A DNA stretch of 16,003 bases from SURF-58 sp041305085 (GCA_041305085.1 JBFYMA010000030.1:1-16003); one strand, 5' to 3'. Counted from the stretch's first letter, positions 4,177 through 12,910 are shown. Notes: a model not told the origin generated them from the letters alone. Translations and numbers: made by a program.

Positions 4177-5742
4177 ATGAAAAAGAGCATTGATGTTGAA
4201 GTGCTGTATTCTGATGCTGTGTCAAACATTGCTCTTGACACTATTAACATAAAAAAGCAGGCGCTTGTGTTTGTGAACTCCAAGAGAGGTGCAGAAGCCC
4301 AGGCCGAGAGAATCGCTTCAAAAATAAAAAACACGAGCAGTGAGCTGGAGGAATTGTCACAAAAAGCTCTCAAAGCTCTTCCTCAGCCCACAAAGCAGTG
4401 CAAACGCCTTCATGCATGCCTGAAAAAAGGAATTGCATTCCACCACGCAGGCCTTCACTTAAAGCAGCGCGACCTAATAGAAGATGAGTTCAGAAATGGC
4501 AGCATAAAAATAATCTGCGCAACCCCCACCCTGGCTATGGGCATAAATTTGCCGAGCTTTAGAACAATAGTGCGAGACCTCAAAAGGTATGGCTTTAGAG
4601 GCTATACTCCAATTCCTGTTCTTGAATACATGCAGTTCATAGGAAGAAGTGGAAGGCCTGACTTCAACGATGAATACGGAGAAGCAATAACAATTGCAGA
4701 GACAGAAGAATCCAAAAAGCAGATAATAAAAACCTACATCAAGGGTGTTCCTGAAGAGCTCAGCTCAAAGCTCGCACTCGAGCCAATACTCAGGACTTAC
4801 ATCCTGAGCCTGATAGCAGCAGAGTTCTGCAGCTCAAAAACTGCACTCACAAATTTTTTTGAAAAAACATTTTACGGCCACCAATACGGCAGCATACAAG
4901 GCCTCCAGCAAATAATAGACAAGATTCTTTACCTGCTGGAAGAATGGGAATTCATCAGGCCGATAAACAGCCAGGATTTTGTGTCTGCAGGAGAAGAAAG
5001 CAGTGAAAAGCTTGAGGCAACACCTGTAGGAAAAAGGGTTTCTGAGCTATACCTGGATCCTTACACTGCCCAAACTCTGATACAGGGATTGAGAAAAGCA
5101 ACTTCACTGAAAACAAACGAATTCTCTTTCCTTCATTTATTCTCAAGCTGCCTTGAGCTCAGGCCACTATTAAATGTAAAAATGTCTGAATATGATGAAG
5201 TTGCAGAAAAAACCTCAATGCAGGCTTTTCTCACAGAAGAGCCAGACGAGTACAGCGAGGAATACGACGAGTTCCTGAACACAGTAAAGACTGCAATGTT
5301 CTTTGAGCACTGGATAAATGAGAAAACAGAAGAGTTTCTGCTGGAAAATTATAACATAAGGCCAGGAGAAATACATGCCAAGCTGAACATCGCAGACTGG
5401 CTTCTTTACAGCTGCCAGGAGTTGTGCAGGCTCCTGAAATTCCAGCAAGTGTACAAAAATCTGTCAAAGCTCAGAACCAGGGTAAAGAATGGCGCAAAAG
5501 AAGAGCTCTTGCCATTGCTAAAGCTAAAAAACATCGGCAGGGTAAGGGCAAGAATCCTTTACAGGAACAGCATCAGGGGAATTGAGGAAATAAAGAAGGC
5601 AGATTTTGCTTTTTTGGCACAGCTTATTGGAAAAAGCATTGCGCTGGATGTGAAAAAGCAGGTTGGCCAGGATTTTAGCAAAGAAAAGATAGAAGTAAAG
5701 CCCAACAAGAGAAAAGGCCAGATGAATTTGGGGGATTACTGA
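4177..5742 (+). CDS. C-terminal half of a Hel308-type Ski2 helicase (RecA2 to HhH)
   Basis: From the ATG at 4177 the product has 521 residues. It starts just before the second RecA domain: ALVFVNSKRGAEAQAERIA (motif IV region, about 29-47), IAFHHAGLH (about 86-94), ATPTLAMGINLPS (motif V, about 115) and QFIGRSGRP (motif VI, about 153). Winged-helix and ratchet regions follow, then a helix-hairpin-helix (LKNIGRVRARILYRN, about 450). The C-terminal QMNLGDY resembles a degenerate PCNA-binding tail. The first RecA domain with Walker A and DExH is absent, so this chain cannot hydrolyse ATP alone. A promoter exactly at the domain border suggests a split gene with the N-terminal half elsewhere. Hel308 acts on stalled replication forks. 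A truncated remnant is possible but the frame is clean. Confidence 0.85.
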   Translation: MKKSIDVEVLYSDAVSNIALDTINIKKQALVFVNSKRGAEAQAERIASKIKNTSSELEELSQKALKALPQPTKQCKRLHACLKKGIAFHHAGLHLKQRDLIEDEFRNGSIKIICATPTLAMGINLPSFRTIVRDLKRYGFRGYTPIPVLEYMQFIGRSGRPDFNDEYGEAITIAETEESKKQIIKTYIKGVPEELSSKLALEPILRTYILSLIAAEFCSSKTALTNFFEKTFYGHQYGSIQGLQQIIDKILYLLEEWEFIRPINSQDFVSAGEESSEKLEATPVGKRVSELYLDPYTAQTLIQGLRKATSLKTNEFSFLHLFSSCLELRPLLNVKMSEYDEVAEKTSMQAFLTEEPDEYSEEYDEFLNTVKTAMFFEHWINEKTEEFLLENYNIRPGEIHAKLNIADWLLYSCQELCRLLKFQQVYKNLSKLRTRVKNGAKEELLPLLKLKNIGRVRARILYRNSIRGIEEIKKADFAFLAQLIGKSIALDVKKQVGQDFSKEKIEVKPNKRKGQMNLGDY

Positions 5743-5771
5743 AATGAACTTTCAACTGCACAGTTTGGATA

Positions 5772-6593
5772 CTACTCCACAATCCACCAGCCGCTCCAAT
5801 AAACAACCCTGACTTTCTGGTCTATTGAGTGCTTTTTTTTCAGAGTCCTGTTCCTGACTTCAGCGCTTTGGTAGCTGTCAGGATCAATTATTTCTATTGA
5901 TGGATAAACTTTTGTTATTCTGGTCTCCTGCTTTTCAAGCACTTCATGGTCTTTGTAAGGAAAGCTTGTTTTTTTGCCTGAAAAATCCTCTGCATTTATC
6001 CTTTGCTGGACGCTGTTTACCCTGTAGAGCCTGTCATTAACAACTATCACATCATTTTTTTTGATTATTGGAAGCTCCAGAAGTGTTGTCAGCCTGTAGA
6101 GCTCTTTTCCTGTCTGCCTGCTTTTGCTGAAAAGCTTTGGGTTAAGGGATATTATTCCTCCAAATTCTTTCTGGAGCTTTACTGCCAGCCTTTTCATATA
6201 TGTCTGGTCTGTTAAAAAGAAATCTGCATTTTTGCCTTCAACAATCTCTTTTGTTATAAACACCCCTTTTTGTTTTTGCTTTGAAATTTCACTGTGAATA
6301 AAGTCAACAATTTGCTGGCTTGAGTTTCTTATCTGAAGGACTCCTTCAAAGTACTTGCTTTTTTGTTTGGCAAGCTTAGAGGAAAGAGTTACTTCTATCT
6401 CAAGAACCTCTTTTTTTCCGTTCTTCTCTACTCTGCACTTTTTCTTGACTCCTGGATTTAAGACCAGATCCTTTATTCCGAGCTCTTCAGGTGTTTTTCC
6501 AAAGAGCTGCATAAACAATCCATCTAATTCAGCAAACTTCTTCCATTTGTTTTTCCAAAAATACATTCCTGAAGGGCATATTTTGAGCTTCAT
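5772..6593 (-). CDS. NMD3-family protein
   Basis: The 273 residues match the archaeal NMD3 layout: N-terminal CPSGMYF, then IVDFIHSEISKQKQKGVFIT, NADFFLTD, and the diagnostic GKELYRLTTLLELP and NDRLYRVNSVQQRI followed by DFSGKK. Eukaryotic NMD3 is the export adaptor of the 60S ribosomal subunit. Archaeal members are thought to act in ribosome work, but their role is not settled. Most NMD3 proteins have zinc-binding CxxC pairs near the N-terminus. Here only the first cysteine of that region is visible (Cys6), plus one at about residue 54, so the zinc site seems lost. The ATG at 6593 lies about 25 bp from TTATTTAAATAAAA (6611-6624, minus), so the mRNA is probably leaderless. Confidence 0.75.
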   Translation of the reverse strand: MKLKICPSGMYFWKNKWKKFAELDGLFMQLFGKTPEELGIKDLVLNPGVKKKCRVEKNGKKEVLEIEVTLSSKLAKQKSKYFEGVLQIRNSSQQIVDFIHSEISKQKQKGVFITKEIVEGKNADFFLTDQTYMKRLAVKLQKEFGGIISLNPKLFSKSRQTGKELYRLTTLLELPIIKKNDVIVVNDRLYRVNSVQQRINAEDFSGKKTSFPYKDHEVLEKQETRITKVYPSIEIIDPDSYQSAEVRNRTLKKKHSIDQKVRVVYWSGWWIVE

Positions 6594-6610
6594 TCTGTGC
6601 TGTAAATTCC

Positions 6611-6624
6611 TTTTATTTAAATAA
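6611..6624 (-). promoter_or_regulatory. TATA box of the NMD3-family gene
   Basis: The A/T-only element TTATTTAAATAAAA (minus) is centred about 25 bp before the ATG at 6593. This is leaderless spacing. Confidence 0.6.
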
Positions 6625-6648
6625 CTGCCTTTCCAAAATATTTATAAA

Positions 6649-6698
6649 TAACTTAACTAAATTATATAACTTATTTTACTTACGTAAGTTATTTAAAT
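6649..6698. promoter_or_regulatory. TAACTTA operator cluster and TATA box of the RHH/surface-protein operon
   Basis: TAACTTA occurs at 6649-6655 and 6667-6673 (18 bp apart). Its inverse TAAGTTA at 6685-6691 overlaps the perfect 12-bp palindrome ACTTACGTAAGT (6678-6689). A TATA-like TTATTTAAAT (6689-6698) adjoins the palindrome. RHH dimers usually bind short paired sites of this kind, and two RHH genes follow at once, so autoregulation is likely. The direct binding is inferred. Confidence 0.6.
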
Positions 6699-6737
6699 GC
6701 AGGTTACCAAAAAGCAGCAAAGAAGCACATCAAAAAA

Positions 6738-6866
6738 ATGGCAAACATAAACATTGCAATACCAGAAGAAATTCACAAAAAACTCAAGATCAACTCGATA
6801 CACGAAGAGCTCACTCTTAAAGAATATATAATAAGGGCCTTTGATAGGGAAACAAGCCAAAAATAG
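6738..6866 (+). CDS. Very small RHH DNA-binding protein, first of a pair
   Basis: This 42-residue frame runs from ATG 6738 to TAG 6866. The sequence opens with a strand NINIAIPEEIHKKL and continues with helices ending LTLKEYIIRAFDR. This is the minimal ribbon-helix-helix pattern and close in sequence to the next gene. It lies 22 bp upstream of the second RHH gene and about 40 bp after the TATA box in the operator cluster. Its small size falls below many gene-calling cut-offs. Function as an autoregulator of the operon is inferred. Confidence 0.65.
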   Translation: MANINIAIPEEIHKKLKINSIHEELTLKEYIIRAFDRETSQK

Positions 6867-6888
6867 GCTTCATAGAATTAAAAAAAGA

Positions 6889-7032
6889 ATGGATAAAAAA
6901 ACTGTAAACATAAACATAGAAATACCTGGGCAAATCCACAAAAGGATGAAGCTGGAAGCAGTAAAAAAGAATATCACCCTAAAAGAGCTAATGCTAGATA
7001 TACTGAAAAAAAAGGCAGAATCCAGAAAATGA
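6889..7032 (+). CDS. Small RHH DNA-binding protein, second of a pair
   Basis: The 47-residue protein starts at ATG 6889, preceded by an A-rich AAAAAAGA. It reads KTVNINIEIPGQIHKRMKLE followed by ITLKELMLDILKKK, an RHH fold paralogous to the protein encoded just before it (shared strand, the IH-K motif and the TLKE turn). An upstream start at 6841 in the same frame would overlap the previous gene and adds no family sequence. Its stop overlaps the start of the surface-protein gene as ATGA (7029-7032), so the two are translationally coupled. This suggests it sets the level of the surface protein. Confidence 0.75.
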   Translation: MDKKTVNINIEIPGQIHKRMKLEAVKKNITLKELMLDILKKKAESRK

Positions 7033-10000
7033 ATAAAACAGCCAAAAAAACAGCAGTATCCACAATTTTTCTAATCATAAGCATAATAATATTTTCATCA
7101 CAAATTCTTGCGCTCAACATTGAAAGCGTACAGATAACCAACTCAAACGTTACGACAACCAGCAACATAATATGCGAGTTCAACATAACAGGCACAGGAA
7201 ACCTTGATGCAAACTACACCTGGTACAATAGCTCAGCAATAGCGTTGCAGGGAACAAAAACAGATGTTCTCTCTGGAGAAGCAGCAAGCGTAACCCTTCC
7301 AAGCACATACACCAGAAAAGGCGAAACCTGGAAGTGCGGAATAATAGGAATAAACCAGACTGCCAGCACTGCCCAAACAAACTCTTCAGCAGTAACTATA
7401 AACAACTCCCTGCCTGTGATTACTTTTCCGATAGCAGAGCAGGCTGTTTATGAGGACATGACATTCCAGATAACAGCAACTGCCACAGATGCAGACGGTG
7501 ATGCAATAGAAAGGTGGCTGAGCGACGACCTTAATTCCTCATTATATCCAAATGACGGGCTCCAGGACATAATAAACAGGAACACAGGAGTTATAACAAT
7601 ACTTGTTGACTATGACCAGATAGGAAACCACACAATTTCCTTGTTCGCGAGGGACAACTCAGAGTGGGGCGGAAGGGATGTTGTATTTGAAGTTCTGCCA
7701 ACAAACGATGCTCCTGTATTCAGCAACCTTGCAGACCAGGATGCAACCCAGGGAGAAATCTTCAGCTATACATTAAGCGCAACAGACCAGGACAACACAA
7801 CACTCAACTTCACTTATTACTCTGACAATTCAAATATCCTCATGGCAGCCAACACAAACACAAGTGTAAACTTTGCGTTCAGCGGAGGCACTCCTGAATA
7901 CGCTGACAGGGGAAACTGGACTGTCTATGTGAATGTGAGCGACGGCATAAATACAACACAAGGAAGCTTTGTGATAGAAGTCACTTCTGTAAATGTTCCC
8001 CCTGTTCTTGAATTTATACCAATGTACAATCTGTCACAGGGAGAGAATCTGGTTTTTTACATAAACGCCTCTGATCTGGATGATGAAGACACATTAAATT
8101 TCAGCGTAAACAACAGCCTGTATTCATTAACTGTCCTAAATTCAAGCAATGAAAATGCAACAGCAATAATCAACATCAGCCCGACAAACAACTCCCATGT
8201 AATATACAGAAATATAACAATAACAGTTACAGACGGAGAAGACTCAGATTTCCAGATAGTATTCATAAACATCACCAACATTAATGATGCCCCAATTATT
8301 TATACTGAAAGCTACAACCAGAACAACACCCCTCAAAATGTTGACACAGGGCTCAATGTCTATACTTACAACCTTACAGCATACGCATACACAGTATTCA
8401 GATATTATATAAACGCAACAGATCCTGACATAGAAACCTATCAGGGGGACTCCATACTTTTTTCCAGCAGTGACCCTGACTTTCCAATAAACATTTCAAC
8501 CGGAGAAATAAACTTTACAAAAAATGAGAGCTGGATAGGAAACCATTCTGTAAACATAACAGTGGCAGACCTTGCAGGGCTAAACACCAGCATAACAATA
8601 AACATCACTATAGAAAACAACACCTTGCCATATTTCCTGCATATACTGCCAACACTTAACTGCTCAGAGGATGTTGCATGCATATTTGATATAAATGCAA
8701 CAGATGATGATGGCGACAACCTGACATATTCAATAAATACTAGCTTTGCTTTAATAAACAGCACAACAGGCTTTATAAGCTTCACTCCCAACCAAAGCCT
8801 TATCGGAAACTACAGCATAAAAATAACAGTGCTTGACCAAAAAGGCGCCCCTCTGTATGGATACTTTAACCTCACAATCAACAACACAAACGATGCGCCT
8901 GTATTCAGCACAATAAACCTGCCTTCGATGGTAGAAGGCCACAGGTTCACCTATATTGTATCAGCAGAAGATGAAGATTTAAGCCTGCCTTCTTACCTGC
9001 AGTACGACAGCCTGAGCTATTATGCATTCAATTATACAAACATATCTGTATTCAACATAAGCATTTCAGGCCTGATAAACTTCACACCTGACTCTTCTCA
9101 TGTTGGAAACCACACATATAACTTCACAGTGAATGACTCTATGGGCGCATTTGACAGCGTGCTGGTAAACTTTACAGTTTATCCCAGGTCTGACCCTCCA
9201 AACATAACCCAGATATATCCTTATGGAACTCCTGTAAGCCAGTCAATAGTCTATGCATGGAGAAACAAGTCGAGTTTTCCAAATAACATCACAATACTCA
9301 ATAATGTGACAGAGAACAAGACAATAACATTCAACCATACCAGTGTTGATGACAAGACAGCAATGGAAAACCTCACATTTGAATGGTATCTTGACGGAAC
9401 AAAGCTGAACTCTTCAAGCCTTGGAACAGGAAACAAAAGCATGACCAAATATTTTGACTTTTTCAGTGCAGGAACCCATATAGCAAGGGTTGTTGTGTTT
9501 GATGATATGTACGAGAATTCCAGCTTTAACTGGACAATAAACATCACCAATGTGAACCGGCCACCAAAGCTTTACAACCAGCCAGCCAACCTCACAATAG
9601 ACCAGACAACCACAATCCCTTATTATTTCAGTGACGACTATGACACAATAATTATAGACCCTGACGACGACATTAACAGCAACGGACAGCTGGACAGAGG
9701 AGCTGGCAACAATGAGACAAATACCCTAAACTATTCAATTACAGGCTGCACATCAAACGCAGACCTTGAAATAATCAACACAGACACATTAAGGGTTGTT
9801 CCCCAGCTTATTGGCTATTGCTTTGCCCAGGTCACAGTGACAGACCAATACGGATTGACTGTACAGTCAGACTTTATACTCATAAACATAACAAATGTTC
9901 CTGAACAGGAAGAAGTGACAATAACCAGCGGAGGCGGGGGAAGCTCCACAGAAACAGTTGTTGTACCTATACCTGAAGAGGTTGAAGTTCCATTTCCCCT

Positions 10001-10694
10001 TGAAATCGTAATTCCGAACGTGATAACCATTTATGACAATGAAACCATCAGCATCCCAATAAGAATAAAGAACAACTGGGATGAAACACTTTACGGAATA
10101 ACCCTTGATGCTCTGTTTAACACATCTGCAAATATCTCCTACCAGTTTGTGCAGAGCTTTTTTCCAGAAATTTCTCCCCTGGGCACAATTGACACAAGCG
10201 TTACCTTCTGGAACTACAGGCTGGGAGAGAACTTTGAAGTCAATATAGTGGCAAATGTTACCCAGCCTGAATACAACGACTCTGCAACAGTGCTGATCAA
10301 CTCTTTGGAGCAGAGAAGCAAAGGAGAGCAGGTTCAGATAAAAGTGACCTATGCAAGGGACCTTCTGGACAATAATCCTGAATGCCAGGAGCTCAACGAA
10401 ATACTCGGCCAGGCAGTAGGCGAGATGGGAAAGAAAAACTACGCAAAAGCAGAAGAGCTGGTTGATGCGGTAATACAGGGATGCAAATACCTTATACAAA
10501 AGCAGAAAGAAAAAGAAAGTAATACAGAAACCCCAAAAGACTGGAGAACATTTTTCCTGTTTGGAAACGAGTATCCGACAGTTGCGCTTATAGCAATAGG
10601 CCTCATACTTATCGTTCTTATAAGCATAGGCGTTTTTTCAAGGATTAAAAAAGAGAAAAGAGAAAGGCCTGAAGGGAAAAAGATAGAATATTAA
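7029..10694 (+). CDS. Giant cadherin/Ig-like surface protein, membrane anchored
   Basis: The 1221 residues start with a signal peptide (hydrophobic segment about 9-29, likely cut near ILA-LN). Repeated cadherin/He_PIG-like domains follow, with NDAPVF-type borders near residues 225, 320, 418, 530, 620, 720 and 841. Each has a TGxIxFTPxxSxIGNH/Y strand and DxDxD calcium-type acids. The ectodomain is full of N-x-S/T sequons, consistent with heavy N-glycosylation. After a GGGGSS linker (about 968) come a NEW3/Ig-like domain (about 985-1095) and an Asn/Lys-rich helical region with two cysteines. A single membrane helix (about 1182-1205) and a basic cytosolic tail end the chain. It is probably an adhesin or cell-envelope protein. 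It is the third gene of the RHH operon. Confidence 0.88.
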   Translation: MNKTAKKTAVSTIFLIISIIIFSSQILALNIESVQITNSNVTTTSNIICEFNITGTGNLDANYTWYNSSAIALQGTKTDVLSGEAASVTLPSTYTRKGETWKCGIIGINQTASTAQTNSSAVTINNSLPVITFPIAEQAVYEDMTFQITATATDADGDAIERWLSDDLNSSLYPNDGLQDIINRNTGVITILVDYDQIGNHTISLFARDNSEWGGRDVVFEVLPTNDAPVFSNLADQDATQGEIFSYTLSATDQDNTTLNFTYYSDNSNILMAANTNTSVNFAFSGGTPEYADRGNWTVYVNVSDGINTTQGSFVIEVTSVNVPPVLEFIPMYNLSQGENLVFYINASDLDDEDTLNFSVNNSLYSLTVLNSSNENATAIINISPTNNSHVIYRNITITVTDGEDSDFQIVFINITNINDAPIIYTESYNQNNTPQNVDTGLNVYTYNLTAYAYTVFRYYINATDPDIETYQGDSILFSSSDPDFPINISTGEINFTKNESWIGNHSVNITVADLAGLNTSITINITIENNTLPYFLHILPTLNCSEDVACIFDINATDDDGDNLTYSINTSFALINSTTGFISFTPNQSLIGNYSIKITVLDQKGAPLYGYFNLTINNTNDAPVFSTINLPSMVEGHRFTYIVSAEDEDLSLPSYLQYDSLSYYAFNYTNISVFNISISGLINFTPDSSHVGNHTYNFTVNDSMGAFDSVLVNFTVYPRSDPPNITQIYPYGTPVSQSIVYAWRNKSSFPNNITILNNVTENKTITFNHTSVDDKTAMENLTFEWYLDGTKLNSSSLGTGNKSMTKYFDFFSAGTHIARVVVFDDMYENSSFNWTINITNVNRPPKLYNQPANLTIDQTTTIPYYFSDDYDTIIIDPDDDINSNGQLDRGAGNNETNTLNYSITGCTSNADLEIINTDTLRVVPQLIGYCFAQVTVTDQYGLTVQSDFILINITNVPEQEEVTITSGGGGSSTETVVVPIPEEVEVPFPLEIVIPNVITIYDNETISIPIRIKNNWDETLYGITLDALFNTSANISYQFVQSFFPEISPLGTIDTSVTFWNYRLGENFEVNIVANVTQPEYNDSATVLINSLEQRSKGEQVQIKVTYARDLLDNNPECQELNEILGQAVGEMGKKNYAKAEELVDAVIQGCKYLIQKQKEKESNTETPKDWRTFFLFGNEYPTVALIAIGLILIVLISIGVFSRIKKEKRERPEGKKIEY

Positions 10695-10733
10695 AATGGC
10701 TTCTTCAGAAAGATTTTTTGCAAAAAGTGCAGC

Positions 10734-11501
10734 CTATTTTTTTGAAAGCTGCGAATAAAGCTGATTGACTTTTAAAAAGTACTGATGCTTTTCGTGCTCT
10801 GGAAGAGAATTGTATTTTTCAAGCAGCTTTCTGTAGTCTTGCCTGGCCTCAGCAAAATTGTTATTTTTTATTTTTTGCTGCACACTTATGATAATGCTGG
10901 AAAGCTTTTTTTCAGGCATCTCCACTTCATAAGTAGTTTGGTTTGTGATTAGAACAGGATCATTTTGCTGACTGGTTTTCTGCAGCTCCTCAAACCCTTT
11001 TTCCAACTCAGGTAATTTGTCATGTTCTTTGTCTGGTTCTTGTAATTCTTTTTTTTGAGCATCTTTGGCTTTTCCAGATTTTTTGGTTTTTTTGTGAGAA
11101 GAAAAAAATTCTGCAATTTTTCCCAAAAAGCCCTTTTTTTTGGACTCTTCAAAAACAATGAGGCTGCTTATTATCTCCTTGAACTGCTTGATCATCTCCC
11201 TAAGCTGGTCCTGGGATGGGCGGTTTACGCTGTTGAACTGCATGTATGAGAGCTTTGACAAAAACATACTTATATTTTTTTTCAGGTTTTCCTCAATAAA
11301 CATCTTGCTGAGCTCCCTGTTGAGCTCTTCATGGGTAAACTCATAATCAAGATTAAGGTATTCTGCAAAAAAGTCCTTTACAAGCTTGTAGACATCAGAG
11401 TCATTGACAAAAGCCTTTGCCAGAGCATAATCTATCTTTTGATGGTGACTTTTTTTTAGAAGCTTCTTTCTCTCTAACTCACTCATCTCTTTTTTCATCA
11501 C
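10734..11501 (-). CDS. Unrecognised soluble helical protein with a TPR-like C-terminus
   Basis: The 255 residues have no membrane segment. The N-terminal half (about 25-120) is helical. The middle (about 120-190) is Lys/Glu-rich, low complexity and probably disordered. The C-terminal 60 residues (NNNFAEARQDYRKLLEKYNSL onward, to LYSQLSKK) look like a single TPR-type or helical hairpin. This arrangement is common in archaeal proteins of unknown role. The ATG at 11501 (a second follows) lies about 26 bp from a TATA box (11519-11532, minus), so the mRNA is probably leaderless. It runs away from the MoxR cluster and converges with the surface-protein gene. I do not assign a function. Confidence 0.75.
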   Translation of the reverse strand: MMKKEMSELERKKLLKKSHHQKIDYALAKAFVNDSDVYKLVKDFFAEYLNLDYEFTHEELNRELSKMFIEENLKKNISMFLSKLSYMQFNSVNRPSQDQLREMIKQFKEIISSLIVFEESKKKGFLGKIAEFFSSHKKTKKSGKAKDAQKKELQEPDKEHDKLPELEKGFEELQKTSQQNDPVLITNQTTYEVEMPEKKLSSIIISVQQKIKNNNFAEARQDYRKLLEKYNSLPEHEKHQYFLKVNQLYSQLSKK

Positions 11502-11518
11502 TAATCCATTGGAAGACT

Positions 11519-11532
11519 ATATTTATAAATGT
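11519..11532 (-). promoter_or_regulatory. TATA box of the unknown minus-strand gene
   Basis: On the minus strand this reads CATTTATAAATATA, about 26 bp from the ATG at 11501. Confidence 0.6.
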
Positions 11533-11603
11533 TTCTCAGCAGTTGGCTCCATCCGGAATCTCCTTTTGGTCGCTTTGTGTGCTGAGCGTAGCGAACGCCA
11601 CTA

Positions 11604-11756
11604 AGAAAACAAAGTTTTCTGTGTTGCCTGGCTCGCCTCATGCTATATTTTGGTGCAGCAAGACCATCCCCGAGGGAGCCGACCCCCTTTGCCTATTGAG
11701 CCCTATTCAACAATAGGCTTCGCAGGAATGGCAAAAAAGACATTCGGGACATAGCA
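11604..11756. repeat. Structured dispersed repeat, copy 2
   Basis: This copy aligns with copy 1 almost without gaps. It has a hairpin with AAA loop at 11604-11620 (AGAAAAC/GTTTTCT), then TTGCCTGGCTCGCCTC, a GC-rich hairpin around 11667-11678, CCGACCCCC, and the core box GGCAAAAAAGACATT at 11730-11744. It also has its own 8-bp hairpin (GCCTATTG/CAATAGGC, 11691-11718) and a possible closing stem TGCTAT/ATAGCA (11641-11646 with 11751-11756). Its last 41 nt (11716-11756) recur inverted in copy 3 with one mismatch. Sequence to its left (11540-11603) includes GTTGGCTCC, which can pair with GGAGCCGAC at 11675-11683, so the element may start near 11538. It ends about 15 bp before the MoxR promoter. 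Confidence 0.7.
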
Positions 11757-11767
11757 AGTTTTACAAA

Positions 11768-11782
11768 AAAGTATTTAAATGG
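11768..11782 (+). promoter_or_regulatory. TATA box of the MoxR operon
   Basis: AAAGTATTTAAATGG lies about 26 bp before the MoxR ATG at 11802, implying a leaderless transcript. It begins about 12 bp after repeat copy 2. Confidence 0.6.
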
Positions 11783-11801
11783 CAAGCGACCAATAATTTT
11801 T

Positions 11802-12854
11802 ATGCAGTCAGTTCTAGAGGTGAGGGATAAGGAATACATTTCTGCAAAGGAAAAAGAGTACAAAGTAGCCCACAGCGATCAGTTCAAGCACCTTCTTAAA
11901 AAGTATAAGGTTGTATTTGACAAGCTTCTTTCAGAGATGTCTAAAACAGTTGTGGGGCAGCGAGAAGTGGTATTTTCCCTGGTTGAGGCGCTGCTGTGCA
12001 ATGGCCACGTCCTGGTAGAGGGAATTCCTGGCATTGCCAAAACACTCATAATAAGAACCCTTTCAAGCGTATCTGGCTCCCAGTTTTCAAGGATTCAGTT
12101 CACTCCAGACCTTTTACCAACAGACATCCTTGGAATAACAACCTATGAAGAAGGTAAAGGATTCTACACTGTAAAGGGCCCGATTTTTGCGAACTTTGTG
12201 CTTGCAGACGAAATAAACAGGGCTCCTCCAAAAGTGCAGTCTGCCCTGCTGGAAAGCATGCAGGAAAGACAGGCAACTATTGGAAAAGAGTCATTCAAGC
12301 TTCCAACACCATTTTTTGTCATGGCAACACAAAACCCACTGGAAAGCCTTGGAACATACAAGCTTCCAGAAGCCCAGATAGACAGGTTCCTCTTCAAGCT
12401 GCTCATAACATATCCAAGCGCAGAGGATGAGATAATGATTCTGCACAAAAACATGACTCTCAGAAAGTTTTCAGACTATGATGTAAAGCCTGTGCTGAAC
12501 CCTGAAACAATAGTTCAGGCCCAGCAGGACGTCAAAAAGACATATATAGATCCTAAGCTTGAGGCGTATATAGTAAGGATTGTGGAGGCCACCAGGAAGC
12601 CAAAGGAATACAATGTAGAGCTGGGAAAGTATATTGACTATGGGGCAAGTCCAAGGAGCAGCATTGCACTTTTCATCTCTTCAAAAGCCCACGCATTCCT
12701 CAGAGGGAAAAACTTTGTCAGCCCTATGGATATCAAGGAAGTGGCACCAAATGTTCTCAGGCACAGGATAATACTCAACTATGAAGGCCAGGCAGAAGAA
12801 GTCAACCAGGAAGACATCGTCGCAGAGATACTGAAAAAAGTGCCTATTGTTTAA
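11802..12854 (+). CDS. MoxR-family AAA+ ATPase
   Basis: The 350-residue AAA+ protein has all core motifs: Walker A GIPGIAKT (about 77-84), Walker B with LADEINRAPP (about 133), sensor 1 ATQNP (about 175) and the MoxR pair PEAQIDRF. The C-terminal helical lid (about 240-350) includes GASPRSS, the usual sensor 2 region. MoxR ATPases act as chaperones that mature or insert partner complexes, together with VWA-domain proteins. The next genes encode a DUF58 and a VWA protein, the classical MoxR partners. A roughly 35-residue charged N-terminal extension precedes the AAA+ core. The ATG at 11802 fits the TATA spacing. Confidence 0.95.
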   Translation: MQSVLEVRDKEYISAKEKEYKVAHSDQFKHLLKKYKVVFDKLLSEMSKTVVGQREVVFSLVEALLCNGHVLVEGIPGIAKTLIIRTLSSVSGSQFSRIQFTPDLLPTDILGITTYEEGKGFYTVKGPIFANFVLADEINRAPPKVQSALLESMQERQATIGKESFKLPTPFFVMATQNPLESLGTYKLPEAQIDRFLFKLLITYPSAEDEIMILHKNMTLRKFSDYDVKPVLNPETIVQAQQDVKKTYIDPKLEAYIVRIVEATRKPKEYNVELGKYIDYGASPRSSIALFISSKAHAFLRGKNFVSPMDIKEVAPNVLRHRIILNYEGQAEEVNQEDIVAEILKKVPIV

Positions 12855-12880
12855 ATTATTAATTCTGTAAAAACATCAAA

Positions 12881-12891
12881 AACTTTATAAC
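12881..12891 (+). promoter_or_regulatory. TATA box of the DUF58 gene
   Basis: AACTTTATAAC is centred about 25-27 bp before the TTG/GTG start at 12911-12916. The DUF58 gene thus seems to have its own leaderless promoter as well as any readthrough from MoxR. Confidence 0.5.
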
Positions 12892-12910
12892 CTGTGGATT
12901 CTAAGGCGTT

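Noticed and set aside
7700..9600. Possible DNA-level tandem repeats
   Set aside because: The periodicity is in protein domains (NDAPVF borders); the DNA of the units is diverged, so this is not a nucleotide repeat array.
9867..10499. 210-residue minus-strand frame
   Set aside because: A shadow of the surface-protein gene; it is rich in Cys, Tyr and His from antisense codons and shows no domain.
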